From: Thermofilaceae archaeon
Lineage (GTDB): Archaea; Thermoproteota; Thermoprotei; Thermofilales; Thermofilaceae
Direction of reading: 5' to 3'
DNA length: 13,098 nt
Assembly (NCBI GenBank): GCA_027027675.1
Contig: JALVKT010000089.1
Coordinates: 1 to 13,098, forward strand
The notes beneath the pieces were generated by a model, which was given only the letters and a program-made list of their open reading frames with translations, searched no databases and had not been told where the DNA came from. Below, piece by piece: positions 1 to 6,879 of the stretch (positions are counted from its first letter, which is position 1; every line of letters begins with the position of its first letter). Made by a program: the position numbers and the translations under genes.

Positions 1-737
1 GCAAGCTCCACATTAGGCCTATAACCCATAGCAAGAACAACAAGATCAGCCTCTATGCGCGTCCCATCCTCGAGTACGACGCCTTCCACGTGCCCCGGGC
101 CATACACCTCCTTTATTCCCCGCCCCGTGATCACGTTAACGCCTAGAGAACGGAGCAGCCCCTCAGCCTCCCTCGAGAACTCCTCGTCGAAAGCTAGTGG
201 CAGGACGCCGGGAAGCTTCTCTACGAGCGTAACCTTCTTCCCCATTCTCACCAGGTCGTCCGTTACCTCCACGCCGATGAAGCCGGCGCCCACAACCACT
301 ACGTGCTCAGCCTCCCTCACACGGGCCTTAAGCTCCTCGAGGCTCGGCCTGTCCTTCTTTATAGTGTAAACGCCGTCCAGGTCGGCGCCCTTGAGCCACC
401 GGGGCACCTTGGGGCTGCCGCCCGTCGCAAAGACGAGCCTCTCAAACTTTATCGTCTCGCCGCCCTTAGTGTGGGCTACTCGCTCGTTTAGGTCGACCTT
501 CTCAACTGTGTCGACCAGTATTCCAATATTGTTTTTTATTAGCGCAGTGTCCGGTATGAGGTTGTCCTCAAGCGATCTCAGCGAGGAGAAAACGTAGGGT
601 ATGGCGCAGGGGATAAGCACGTCGTGCTCCCTCCTGACTATGAGGAAGTCCTTGTCGGGGTAGTAGTTTTTCCCTGTGAGCGCCGCTACTATGCCCGCGG
701 GCCCGCCTCCAATTATGAGGACGTCTGTTTTTCTCAT
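1..737 (-). CDS. FAD/NAD(P)-dependent disulfide oxidoreductase family flavoprotein (CoA-disulfide reductase/NADH oxidase-like), C-terminus outside window
   Basis: I translated this by hand; it is open to the left edge, so about 245 N-terminal residues are seen of a family that is usually 440-560 long. An FAD-binding Rossmann motif VLIIGGGPAG lies at residues 6-15. A single cysteine, C44, sits in LIPCAIPY, the place of the redox cysteine of CoA-disulfide reductases and NADH oxidases (PCGIPY-type). ATGGSP at 104-109 is the second FAD contact. VVVVGAGFIGVE at 146-157 is the NAD(P)H Rossmann motif. AMGYRPNVELA near the edge is the typical FAD contact that precedes the dimerisation domain. Family knowledge: these are cytosolic homodimers that use NAD(P)H to reduce CoA disulfide, polysulfide or O2; which applies here cannot be told. 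ATG at 737 is the only plausible start before an in-frame TGA upstream. The gene is divergent from acs. Confidence 0.88.
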   Translation of the reverse strand, partial: MRKTDVLIIGGGPAGIVAALTGKNYYPDKDFLIVRREHDVLIPCAIPYVFSSLRSLEDNLIPDTALIKNNIGILVDTVEKVDLNERVAHTKGGETIKFERLVFATGGSPKVPRWLKGADLDGVYTIKKDRPSLEELKARVREAEHVVVVGAGFIGVEVTDDLVRMGKKVTLVEKLPGVLPLAFDEEFSREAEGLLRSLGVNVITGRGIKEVYGPGHVEGVVLEDGTRIEADLVVLAMGYRPNVEL

Positions 738-766
738 TATTCTCTTTTTGCCTAGGGATTGACGGG

Positions 767-773
767 TTATAAT
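767..773 (-). promoter_or_regulatory. TATA-like box for the flavoprotein gene
   Basis: On the minus strand the sequence reads ATTATAA, centred about 33 bases upstream of the ATG at 737. An archaeal start site lies roughly 25-27 bases downstream of the box, so the transcript would have only a few bases of leader. No Shine-Dalgarno-like GGTGA precedes the ATG, which fits a leaderless or near-leaderless message. The position is inferred from spacing and base composition only. Confidence 0.45.
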
Positions 774-796
774 GCTGTCTAGCGTTTTTCATCCAT

Positions 797-818
797 TTTT
801 TATAAATGATTTATATTG
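797..818. promoter_or_regulatory. AT-rich divergent promoter core with palindromic TTTATAAA
   Basis: The 136-base gap between the two divergent genes holds an AT-rich core. TTTATAAA at 799-806 is a perfect palindrome and could act as a TATA box in either direction. A second box, TTTATATT, lies at 810-817 in the acs direction. Used for acs, these boxes would give a leader of about 30-45 bases; used for the flavoprotein, about 35 bases. Alternatively they are an operator for a regulator. I see no other inverted repeat here. Confidence 0.4.
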
Positions 819-835
819 ATAAATTCGCAAGAACC

Positions 836-842
836 GTTATAG
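836..842 (+). promoter_or_regulatory. Possible proximal TATA-like box for acs
   Basis: GTTATAG is centred about 34 bases upstream of the acs ATG. The same spacing is seen for candidate boxes of the flavoprotein and nuoA genes. It would give a leader of under 10 bases, which matches the lack of a GGTGA ribosome-binding site before acs. The match to the archaeal TATA consensus is weaker than that of the boxes at 799-817, so either could be used. Confidence 0.3.
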
Positions 843-873
843 CTTCTGACGAATCACTATACGGCGATAGGCG

Positions 874-2784
874 ATGGGAGTACTTCCAACAGAGGAGAAG
901 AAGATATTCCTCAACAAGCTGGAAGAGATAAGGCAGAAGGCCCTGGAGCACCCGGAGGAGTTCTGGGACGAGCACGCCAGAGCCCTCGACTGGTTCAAGC
1001 AGTGGGACAAGGTTCTCGACGACAAGGACAAGCCCTCCTACCGCTGGTTCGTGGGTGGCAAGATAAACGCCAGCTACAACGCTCTCGACAGGCACCTGAA
1101 GACCTGGCGCAAAAACAAGGTCGCGCTCATCTGGGAGGGAGAGAACGGGGAGGTGAAAAAGTACACCTACAGGGACCTCTACGTGGAGGTCAACAGGGCC
1201 GCCGAGCTCCTCAAGAACTTTGGGGTCACAAAGGGCGACAGGATAGCCTTCTACATGCCCATGATACCGGAGCTTCCAATATTCATGCTCGCGGCCGCCC
1301 GCATAGGCGCCATACACACGGTCGTGTTCTCAGGATTCAGCAGCGACGCGCTGGCGAAGAGGATAAACGATGCGAAGGCGAAGCTCCTCATAACCGCCGA
1401 CGGAGGCTTCAGGCGCGGAAAAGTAATACCCCTCAAGGAAATAGTCGACAAGGCTCTCGACTCCACAATATCCGTTGAGAACGTTATAGTCGTCAAAAGG
1501 ACGGGCACAAAGGTGAACATGGTTGAGGGCCGCGACTTCTGGTACCACGAGCTCATCGAGGGCATACCCAGGAACGTGTACGTGGAGCCGGAAAGGCTTG
1601 ACGCGAACCATCCCCTCTTCATACTGTACACCTCTGGGACAACAGGTACTCCGAAGGGCGTTTACCACTCCACCGGGGGCTACCTGGTATGGGTCTACTG
1701 GACCCTCAAGTGGGCCTTCGACCCCCACGACGACGACATCTGGTGGTGCACCGCGGACATCGGGTGGATAACCGGCCACAGCTACATAGTCTACGCGCCT
1801 CTCCTCCACGGCCTCACAAGCCTGATGTACGAGGGCGCCCCCGACTACCCGGCCCCCGACAGGTGGTGGAGCATAATAGAGAAGCACGGCGTCACAATAT
1901 TCTACACTGCACCGACAGCCATCAGGATGTTCATGCGCTACGGCCGCAAATGGGTCGACATGCACGACCTCAGCAGCCTCCGCCTCCTAGGCACGGTGGG
2001 CGAGCCGATAAACCCCGAGGCCTGGGAGTGGTACTACGAGGTCGTGGGCAAGAAGAGGTGCCCGATAATAGACACGTGGTGGCAGACGGAGACAGGCGGC
2101 TTCATGATAGCCCCCGCGGCGGGGATAGCGTTGCCGCCGCTCAAGCCGGGCAGCGCCACCTTCCCACTGCCGGGGGTAGACGCGGACGTTGTGGACGAGG
2201 ACGGAAAGCCTGTCCCGCCAAACACTAGGGGCTACCTCGTGATAAAGAAGCCTTGGCCCGGCATGCTCCTAGGCGTCTGGGGAGACCTGAAGAGGTACGT
2301 GGACACCTACTGGAGCCGCTTCCCAGGCTGGTACTACCCCGGCGACTACGCGATGCGCGACGAGGAGGGCTACTTCTGGATACTCGGCAGGGCCGACGAG
2401 GTCCTCAAGGTGGCGGCCCACAGGATAGGGACAATGGAGATCGAGAGCGCGCTTGTAGCTCACCCGGCCGTGGCGGAAGCGGCGGTTGTCGGCAAGCCCG
2501 ACCCCGTTAAGGGCGAGGTGCCGCTCGCCTTCGTAGTCCTCAGGGAGGGGTACGAGCCCAGCAGGGAGCTGGAGGAGGAGCTCATAAACCTTGTCGCCGA
2601 GAACATAGGGCCCATAGCGAGGCCAGCCGGCATAGTGTTCGTTAGGAAGCTCCCGAAGACTAGGAGCGGCAAGATCATGAGGCGCGTGCTCAAGGCCATA
2701 GTGAGGGGCGAGGATGTGGGAGATATAACTACGATAGAGGACAGGAGCGCGCTGGAGGAGCTTATAGAGATGTTTAAGTCGTAG
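874..2784 (+). CDS. acs: Acetyl-CoA synthetase, AMP-forming
   Basis: A 636-residue enzyme of the ANL superfamily, close to the usual length of about 650. It activates acetate with ATP to acetyl-AMP and then forms acetyl-CoA in the cytosol. Core motifs are in order: CoA-contact segment GGFRRGKVIPLK; P-loop YTSGTTGTPKG at 252-262; DTWWQTETGG at 400-409, where W403 matches the tryptophan that restricts the pocket to short acyl chains; GDYAMRDEEGY from 490; hinge-region GRADEVLKV from 505; and C-terminal PKTRSGK at 594-600 with K600, the lysine catalytic for adenylation and the usual acetylation site of bacterial Acs. An oddity is AAHR at 514-517 where the family usually has SGHR. An in-frame TAG at 868 excludes an upstream start. 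It is monocistronic, between a divergent flavoprotein and the nuo operon. Propionate use cannot be ruled out. Confidence 0.97.
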   Translation: MGVLPTEEKKIFLNKLEEIRQKALEHPEEFWDEHARALDWFKQWDKVLDDKDKPSYRWFVGGKINASYNALDRHLKTWRKNKVALIWEGENGEVKKYTYRDLYVEVNRAAELLKNFGVTKGDRIAFYMPMIPELPIFMLAAARIGAIHTVVFSGFSSDALAKRINDAKAKLLITADGGFRRGKVIPLKEIVDKALDSTISVENVIVVKRTGTKVNMVEGRDFWYHELIEGIPRNVYVEPERLDANHPLFILYTSGTTGTPKGVYHSTGGYLVWVYWTLKWAFDPHDDDIWWCTADIGWITGHSYIVYAPLLHGLTSLMYEGAPDYPAPDRWWSIIEKHGVTIFYTAPTAIRMFMRYGRKWVDMHDLSSLRLLGTVGEPINPEAWEWYYEVVGKKRCPIIDTWWQTETGGFMIAPAAGIALPPLKPGSATFPLPGVDADVVDEDGKPVPPNTRGYLVIKKPWPGMLLGVWGDLKRYVDTYWSRFPGWYYPGDYAMRDEEGYFWILGRADEVLKVAAHRIGTMEIESALVAHPAVAEAAVVGKPDPVKGEVPLAFVVLREGYEPSRELEEELINLVAENIGPIARPAGIVFVRKLPKTRSGKIMRRVLKAIVRGEDVGDITTIEDRSALEELIEMFKS

Positions 2785-2801
2785 ACGAGATTTGAGATAT
2801 C

Positions 2802-2808
2802 TTTTTTT
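2802..2808 (+). terminator. T-run terminator of acs
   Basis: Seven consecutive T residues lie 18 bases after the acs stop codon. Oligo-T tracts without a strong hairpin are the usual intrinsic termination signal in archaea. A small GATATC palindrome precedes it but is too short to count as a stem. It separates acs transcription from the nuo operon that begins 50 bases on. Confidence 0.6.
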
Positions 2809-2809
2809 G

Positions 2810-2826
2810 TATATAAACAAAATATA
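2810..2826 (+). promoter_or_regulatory. Promoter of the nuo operon (two overlapping TATA-like candidates)
   Basis: TATATAAA at 2810-2817 is the better match to the archaeal TATA consensus and predicts a leader of roughly 15-20 bases. AATATAGG, with its core at 2823-2826, is centred about 33-34 bases before the nuoA ATG, the same spacing as the candidate boxes of the two upstream genes, and predicts a leader of under 10 bases. There is no GGTGA motif before nuoA, unlike most of the downstream genes, which favours a short leader. Only these boxes lie between acs and the eleven nuo genes, so the operon probably starts here. Confidence 0.55.
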
Positions 2827-2857
2827 GGACGCGGGGGTTTGAGAGCCTGGGTTATCA

Positions 2858-3214
2858 ATGCTAGATCAAGCAACAACTGTCTTCACAGTTCTCATGCTAG
2901 GGCTTCTAGGCATAGGCGTCACACTGCTCGCGGCGAAAATACTCGTGGCAGGGCCCGAGGAGCCGTATAAGAGGAAGCGCTACGAGGCCGGCAACCCGCC
3001 CAGCGGCGAGGCCAAGAAGAGGCTCCCCTACCAGTACTACGGCTACATACTCCTCTACCTCGCGGTGGAGCCAATATTTGTCCTGCTATACTTCCTCCCC
3101 TACCTCAACTCTTACATAATGTTCTGGGTAAACCTCATCCTCCTCGCGGTCTACGGGCCAGCCCTCCTCTACGCGGTCAGGCTGGCTGAGAGGATAGAGT
3201 TATGGGGTGAATAG
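2858..3214 (+). CDS. nuoA: Complex I-like subunit A (ND3 homologue)
   Basis: A 118-residue membrane protein with three predicted helices (about 8-28, 61-80 and 85-108), the standard size and topology of NuoA/ND3. The segment RYEAGNPPSG at 41-50 matches the family PYECG loop that lies near the quinone-site entrance, and AVEPIFVLLY from 69 matches the conserved DVE segment of helix 2. Two usual residues differ: the loop cysteine is A44, and the Asp of DVE is A69; the Glu (E71) is kept. It is the first gene of the operon and its stop is two bases before the nuoB start. Position in the operon, length and helix pattern make the assignment safe, although sequence identity to bacterial NuoA looks low. 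Confidence 0.93.
   Translation: MLDQATTVFTVLMLGLLGIGVTLLAAKILVAGPEEPYKRKRYEAGNPPSGEAKKRLPYQYYGYILLYLAVEPIFVLLYFLPYLNSYIMFWVNLILLAVYGPALLYAVRLAERIELWGE
3204..3210 (+). promoter_or_regulatory. Shine-Dalgarno site that selects the TTG start of nuoB
   Basis: GGGGTGA lies inside the end of nuoA and resembles the GGAGGTGA complement of archaeal 16S rRNA. Six bases separate it from the TTG at 3217. The next in-frame ATG, at 3232, is 21 bases away, too far for efficient pairing. This is the main reason to choose the TTG. Confidence 0.65.
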
Positions 3215-3216
3215 TA

Positions 3217-3735
3217 TTGGTTTGCCCACTAATGGGGCTGGCCTTCCTAGGCCGGCTAGAAGAGAGCTCCAGGAAAGCCTCCCAGTGGCTCGTAGAGCGG
3301 ACACCTATAAGGAGCCTCAGGGACTGGGCCATAAGCTTCAGCCTGTGGCCGGTGCACTTCACCACTTCGTGCTGTGGCGCGGAGTTCGCGGCCGTCTCGG
3401 CGCCCCGCTTCGACATGGAGCGCTACGGCTTCCTCCCCTTCAACTCGCCCAGGCAGACGAACCTTCTGCTCATAGAGGGCACGTTGACCAAGAAGATGGC
3501 GCGCGCGGCGCAGATAGTCTACCAGCAGATGCCCGTGCCAAAGTACGTGGTGGCCATGGGGGCGTGCGCCATAGACGGCGGCATATTCCATAACAGCTAC
3601 AACATCGTTAGGCCCCACGAGCTCTTCCCCATCGAGTACTACATTCCAGGCTGCCCCCCAAGGCCTGAGGCGGTGGCGCGGGCGATAGTAATGCTCCACG
3701 AGAAGATAAAGTCCGGGAAGGGTGGGAAGAAGTGA
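3217..3735 (+). CDS. nuoB: Complex I-like subunit B, carries FeS cluster N2
   Basis: A 172-residue PSST-type subunit that holds cluster N2, the last electron carrier before the membrane acceptor. The four N2 ligands are present: adjacent C52 and C53 in TTSCCGAEF, C117 in MGACAIDGG and C146 in IPGCPPRPEA. RFDMERYG at 64-71, SPRQTN at 77-82 and GTLTKKMA at 88-95 are the other family signatures. The start is TTG, chosen for the well-placed GGTGA site upstream; an ATG five codons later is the alternative. It overlaps nuoC by four bases (GTGA). The tandem cysteine pair is shared with the small subunit of group 4 hydrogenases, but the partner NuoD lacks NiFe ligands, so this is the complex I type. 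Confidence 0.97.
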   Translation: MVCPLMGLAFLGRLEESSRKASQWLVERTPIRSLRDWAISFSLWPVHFTTSCCGAEFAAVSAPRFDMERYGFLPFNSPRQTNLLLIEGTLTKKMARAAQIVYQQMPVPKYVVAMGACAIDGGIFHNSYNIVRPHELFPIEYYIPGCPPRPEAVARAIVMLHEKIKSGKGGKK

Positions 3736-4196
3736 CGCTGGACCTCGTCGCCGCGCTCCGCGAGAAAGGCTTTGAAGCCGAGGACCGCGGGGACGTCGTC
3801 ACCGTGAGACTGGAGCCCGGCAAGCTGGAGGAGGCTGCTAGGCTAGCCGTGGAGCTTGGCTTTGACCACCTGGCCTCAGTGGAGGGGGTCGACTGGCCCC
3901 AGGACGGGGTGATAGAGGTTATCTACCACGCTGAGAGCTACGAGGAGGAGCTTAGGGGGAAGCTTCTCGAGCTCCGGGTAAAGGTTCCGAGGGACGACCC
4001 ACGCCTGCCAACGCTCATCGAGGTCTGGCCAAACGCGCTCTTCCTCGAAAGGGAGACCTGGGATCTCATGGGCGTGGTTTTCGAGGGGCACCCGGAGCTC
4101 AGGCGTCTCCTCATGCCCCCGGACTGGGAGGGGCCGCCGCCGCTGAGGAAGGACTTTAAGGTGAAGACTGAGGGGGTGTTCGTCAATGTCGAGTAG
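3732..4196 (+). CDS. nuoC: Complex I-like subunit C (30-kDa homologue)
   Basis: A 154-residue soluble subunit of the connecting arm, which packs against NuoD and NuoB. The family signature is clear in the C-terminal half: ERETWDLMGVVFEGHPELRR, followed by LLMPPDWEG and PPLRKDF. The N-terminal 100 residues are an alpha/beta domain as expected. It is a separate gene, not the nuoCD fusion of enterobacteria. The start is GTG, overlapping the nuoB stop, with GGTGG six bases upstream. It overlaps the start of nuoD by 11 bases. Confidence 0.95.
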   Translation: MTLDLVAALREKGFEAEDRGDVVTVRLEPGKLEEAARLAVELGFDHLASVEGVDWPQDGVIEVIYHAESYEEELRGKLLELRVKVPRDDPRLPTLIEVWPNALFLERETWDLMGVVFEGHPELRRLLMPPDWEGPPPLRKDFKVKTEGVFVNVE

Positions 4197-5391
4197 CGTG
4201 GTAACAAGGAGGCTTCTCGCGAAGGAGGGTGACGAGAGCGTCTACGAGGTGTTCATAGGCCCGCAGCACCCGGCGTCGGGGCACATGCGCTTCATAGTCA
4301 GACTCCAGGGAGACGTGATTGTAAGCGTGGACCCGGACATAGGATGGGTTCACAGGACCATGGAGAAGCTGGCCGAGACAAAGGAGTCGATAAAGGCGAT
4401 ACCTCTCCTGGAGAGGATGACGATAATCGACAGCCAAAACGTGACCATAGGCTATGTGCGCGCCCTCGAGAAGCTCCTCGGCGTAGAGCCGCCGCCCCGC
4501 GCCAAGTACCTGAGAACCCTGCTGTCCGAGATAAACAGGATTGCAAGCCACCTCTACGGCATGGGCCTGGCCGGCATATTCGTCAACCACTCCACAATGT
4601 TCATGTGGTGCTTCGGCGACAGGGAGGTCTGGATACAGCTGGCAGAGGACCTCACGGGAGCAAGGCTCACCCACTCGTACAGCGTGCCCGGCGGCGTCCG
4701 CCGAGACCTGCCCCAGGGCTTCAAGGAGAAGGCTCTCAAGGCCATAAGGTACATGGAGAAGAGGCTTGAGGACTACTACCGCATATTCTTCAACAACCCG
4801 CAGGTAAGGGCCAGGTACGAGGGAGTGGGCGTGCTGAAGAAGAGCGACGCCAAGAGGCTCGGCATAGTAGGCCCCAACCTCAGGGCTAGCGGCGTAAAGT
4901 ATGACGCGAGGCTGCTGGGAGACTATGGGGTCTACGACGAGCTAGACTTCGAGGTCCCCACGATGGAGGAGGGCGACGCGATGGCCCGCCTCCTCCTCAG
5001 AGGGGAGGAGATAAAGCAGAGCATGAACATTATCAGGCAGGTTCTAGACAAGATCCCCGACGGCCCCATAATGGCCGAGAAGTACATGCGACTCGTCCCG
5101 CCGAAGCTCCGCGAGCAAGCCCTTAAGGAGGGGAGGATAAAGTTCCCCGGCATATTCGCGAACCTCAAGCTGCCCAAGGGCGAGGCCGTCGCCAGGGCGG
5201 AGATGGGGCACGGCGAGATATTCTACCACGTTATCAGCGACGGAACCAAGAAGCCCTACAGGGTGAGGGTCGTGACCCCTGCCTTCAGGAACGTGATACT
5301 CTTCCGCTTCCTACCCCCCGGGCACAGGTTCATGGATTTCCCCCCGATATATGGGAGCCTAGACTACTTCCCACCGGAGGCTGACAGGTGA
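4186..5391 (+). CDS. nuoD: Complex I-like subunit D (49-kDa homologue), forms the quinone pocket with NuoB
   Basis: A 401-residue subunit related to the large subunit of NiFe hydrogenases. Complex I-type landmarks are GPQHPASGHMRF from 25, IGWVHRTMEKLAE from 52, ERM from 76, GYVRALEKLLG at 89-99, SDGTKKPYRVRV near the C-terminus and the closing GSLDYFPPEADR. No CxxC NiFe-ligand pairs exist at either end, so it is not a hydrogenase. Two residues that bind the quinone headgroup in Thermus and bovine enzymes appear changed: the family HPxTHG reads HPASGH (28-33), and the Tyr in the DRxDY segment is I80. ATG is the start, with GGGGGTG centred about eight bases upstream. It overlaps nuoC by 11 bases and nuoH by 4. 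Confidence 0.96.
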   Translation: MSSSVVTRRLLAKEGDESVYEVFIGPQHPASGHMRFIVRLQGDVIVSVDPDIGWVHRTMEKLAETKESIKAIPLLERMTIIDSQNVTIGYVRALEKLLGVEPPPRAKYLRTLLSEINRIASHLYGMGLAGIFVNHSTMFMWCFGDREVWIQLAEDLTGARLTHSYSVPGGVRRDLPQGFKEKALKAIRYMEKRLEDYYRIFFNNPQVRARYEGVGVLKKSDAKRLGIVGPNLRASGVKYDARLLGDYGVYDELDFEVPTMEEGDAMARLLLRGEEIKQSMNIIRQVLDKIPDGPIMAEKYMRLVPPKLREQALKEGRIKFPGIFANLKLPKGEAVARAEMGHGEIFYHVISDGTKKPYRVRVVTPAFRNVILFRFLPPGHRFMDFPPIYGSLDYFPPEADR

Positions 5392-6410
5392 TATGCATGG
5401 GTGTTGTAGGCATGCTCATACGTATAGCCCTCTCCCCCCAGTTCTTCGGGCCAATAGTCTTCCCCGGCCTCCTCACCGTTCTAGTCGTGCTCCTCTCGAT
5501 AATATGGGTGGAGCGTAAAATCGCCGCCAGGGTGCAGATGAGGGTCGGCCCCCTCTACGTCCTAAAGCCGCTCGGAGGGGCCATCCAGATGCTGGCCGAC
5601 GGCCTCAGGTTCTTCTTCCAAGAATTCATAATCCCCGAGTCCACCGACAAGCTCGTCTTCGTCGCGGCGCCCATAGTGGCTATGGCCTTCGCGATACTGC
5701 CCTTCGCCTTCATACCCGTAGCCCCCAAGTTCATACCCTACAGCGTCCCCTACAGCATGCCCGTATTCCTCGGACTAAACACCGTCATCCCTCTCACAAT
5801 ACTCGCCATGGCGTGGGGCTCCAACAACAAGTTCTCCATACAGGGCGGCATAAGGGAGGCCTACATGACGATGGCCTACGAGGCAGTCCTCTTCATCGCC
5901 GCCTACGCCATGGCCCTCCTCTACGGAACCCTGGACTTCGCCGAGATGGTGGACGCGCAGGGGATACCCGGCATCATATTGAACCCCTTCTCGGCAGCCG
6001 CCTTCTTCGTGGCGATGATAATGAGCGCCGGCAAGCTCCCCTTCGACATCGTAGAGGGCGAGCAGGAGATAGTGGCCGGCCCCTTCACCGAGTACTCCGG
6101 CATAGCATTCGGCCTCACAATGGGCATAGGCTACGTCCAGCTCTACGGCTTCACACTCGCCTTCACACTCATGTACCTTTCAGGCTGGAACCCCGTGCCG
6201 GCTCAGCTCTACTCGATATACCCGGCCCTCGGCGGAATAATGCTCTTCGTCAAGGCATACCTGCTCCTAATGTTCATCGTATTCCTACGCTCCGTCTACG
6301 GCAGGTACAGGCTCGACCAGGCACTGAGGATCGGCTGGCGCAAGCTCTTCCCACTCTCAATTATAGCCGTCTTTTTCTCAATACTCCTAAGGGTGATAGG
6401 CATTGTCTAG
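5388..6410 (+). CDS. nuoH: Complex I-like subunit H (ND1 homologue)
   Basis: A 340-residue membrane protein with about eight helices, the subunit that joins the quinone chamber to the proton-pumping arm. Signatures: WVERKIAARVQMRVGP near residues 40-56; PFDIVEGEQEIVAGPFTEYSG, the acidic loop matching bovine TEGESE and the following EYSG; and a C-terminal LRSVYGRYRLDQ motif. The Glu of the usual AEY in the next helix reads GIGY, with G248 in its place. The start is taken as GTG at 5388, overlapping the nuoD stop, with GGAGG at 5376-5380; ATG at 5397, preceded by AGGTGAT, is equally possible and would shorten it by three residues. Confidence 0.95.
   Translation: MICMGVVGMLIRIALSPQFFGPIVFPGLLTVLVVLLSIIWVERKIAARVQMRVGPLYVLKPLGGAIQMLADGLRFFFQEFIIPESTDKLVFVAAPIVAMAFAILPFAFIPVAPKFIPYSVPYSMPVFLGLNTVIPLTILAMAWGSNNKFSIQGGIREAYMTMAYEAVLFIAAYAMALLYGTLDFAEMVDAQGIPGIILNPFSAAAFFVAMIMSAGKLPFDIVEGEQEIVAGPFTEYSGIAFGLTMGIGYVQLYGFTLAFTLMYLSGWNPVPAQLYSIYPALGGIMLFVKAYLLLMFIVFLRSVYGRYRLDQALRIGWRKLFPLSIIAVFFSILLRVIGIV
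6391..6396 (+). promoter_or_regulatory. Shine-Dalgarno site that selects the TTG start of nuoI
   Basis: GGGTGA lies inside the 3' end of nuoH, six bases before the TTG at 6403, the same geometry as at nuoB. There is no ATG or GTG near the N-terminus of the NuoI frame that would fit the site better. Confidence 0.6.
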
Positions 6411-6879
6411 GAGAAAAACCGGGTTAAAGGAGCACCTAGAGGCAATAGCAACAGGCATAAAGTACCTCGTAAAGCCCAACAGGATAACAGTCTACTACCC
6501 CGAGGAAACCATAGTTCTCAGCGAGCGCTACAGGGGAATGATACACTACGACTGGAACAAGTGCATAAGCTGCAGCCTATGCGCAATGATATGCCCCGCC
6601 GACGCCATGAAGATGTACAGGAAGAAGGGCGAGAAGAAGGCGAGGCCAGGCATAAACTACCAGCGCTGCATATTCTGCGGCTACTGCGTCGACATTTGCC
6701 CCACAAACGCGCTGAGCTTCACAAGGGTACACGACGTCGCCTACGAGGACAGGGAGGAGATGCTCTACCCGCCCGAGCGCTTCACCCAGGAGTGGGTATC
6801 GCCCGCCGAGAAGGAGGGCGCCAAGAAGCTAAAGGTAGTGTTCGACGAGGAGAGGGGGTTGGTTCATGAGCCCGAGTGA
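6403..6879 (+). CDS. nuoI: Complex I-like subunit I, 2x[4Fe-4S] ferredoxin-type
   Basis: A 158-residue TYKY-type subunit that carries clusters N6a and N6b and passes electrons to N2 in NuoB. Two complete ferredoxin motifs are present: CISCSLCAMICP with C54, C57, C60 and C64, and CIFCGYCVDICP with C89, C92, C95 and C99. The N-terminal stretch with KPNRITVYYP is the amphipathic part that lies against the membrane arm. With no NuoE, F or G genes nearby, this subunit is the likely entry point for electrons. TTG start, supported by the upstream GGTGA; it overlaps nuoH by 8 bases and nuoJ by 14. Confidence 0.97.
   Translation: MSRRKTGLKEHLEAIATGIKYLVKPNRITVYYPEETIVLSERYRGMIHYDWNKCISCSLCAMICPADAMKMYRKKGEKKARPGINYQRCIFCGYCVDICPTNALSFTRVHDVAYEDREEMLYPPERFTQEWVSPAEKEGAKKLKVVFDEERGLVHEPE

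Noticed and set aside
568..792. A 74-codon open frame on the minus strand at the flavoprotein start
   Set aside because: It is in another frame from the flavoprotein, which has a complete FAD motif right after its own ATG at 737. The short product has no recognisable feature.
811..1317. Minus-strand open frame opposite the start of acs
   Set aside because: Antisense to strongly conserved Acs coding sequence, and it would cover the acs promoter region; no family resemblance.
2785..2857. A small RNA or riboswitch between acs and nuoA
   Set aside because: Only 73 bases, fully explained by a T-run terminator and TATA boxes; no stable stem seen.
3217..5391. Possibility that NuoB and NuoD form a membrane-bound NiFe hydrogenase
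   Set aside because: NuoD has no CxxC pairs at the N- or C-terminus for a NiFe site and ends with the complex I-type GSLD motif.
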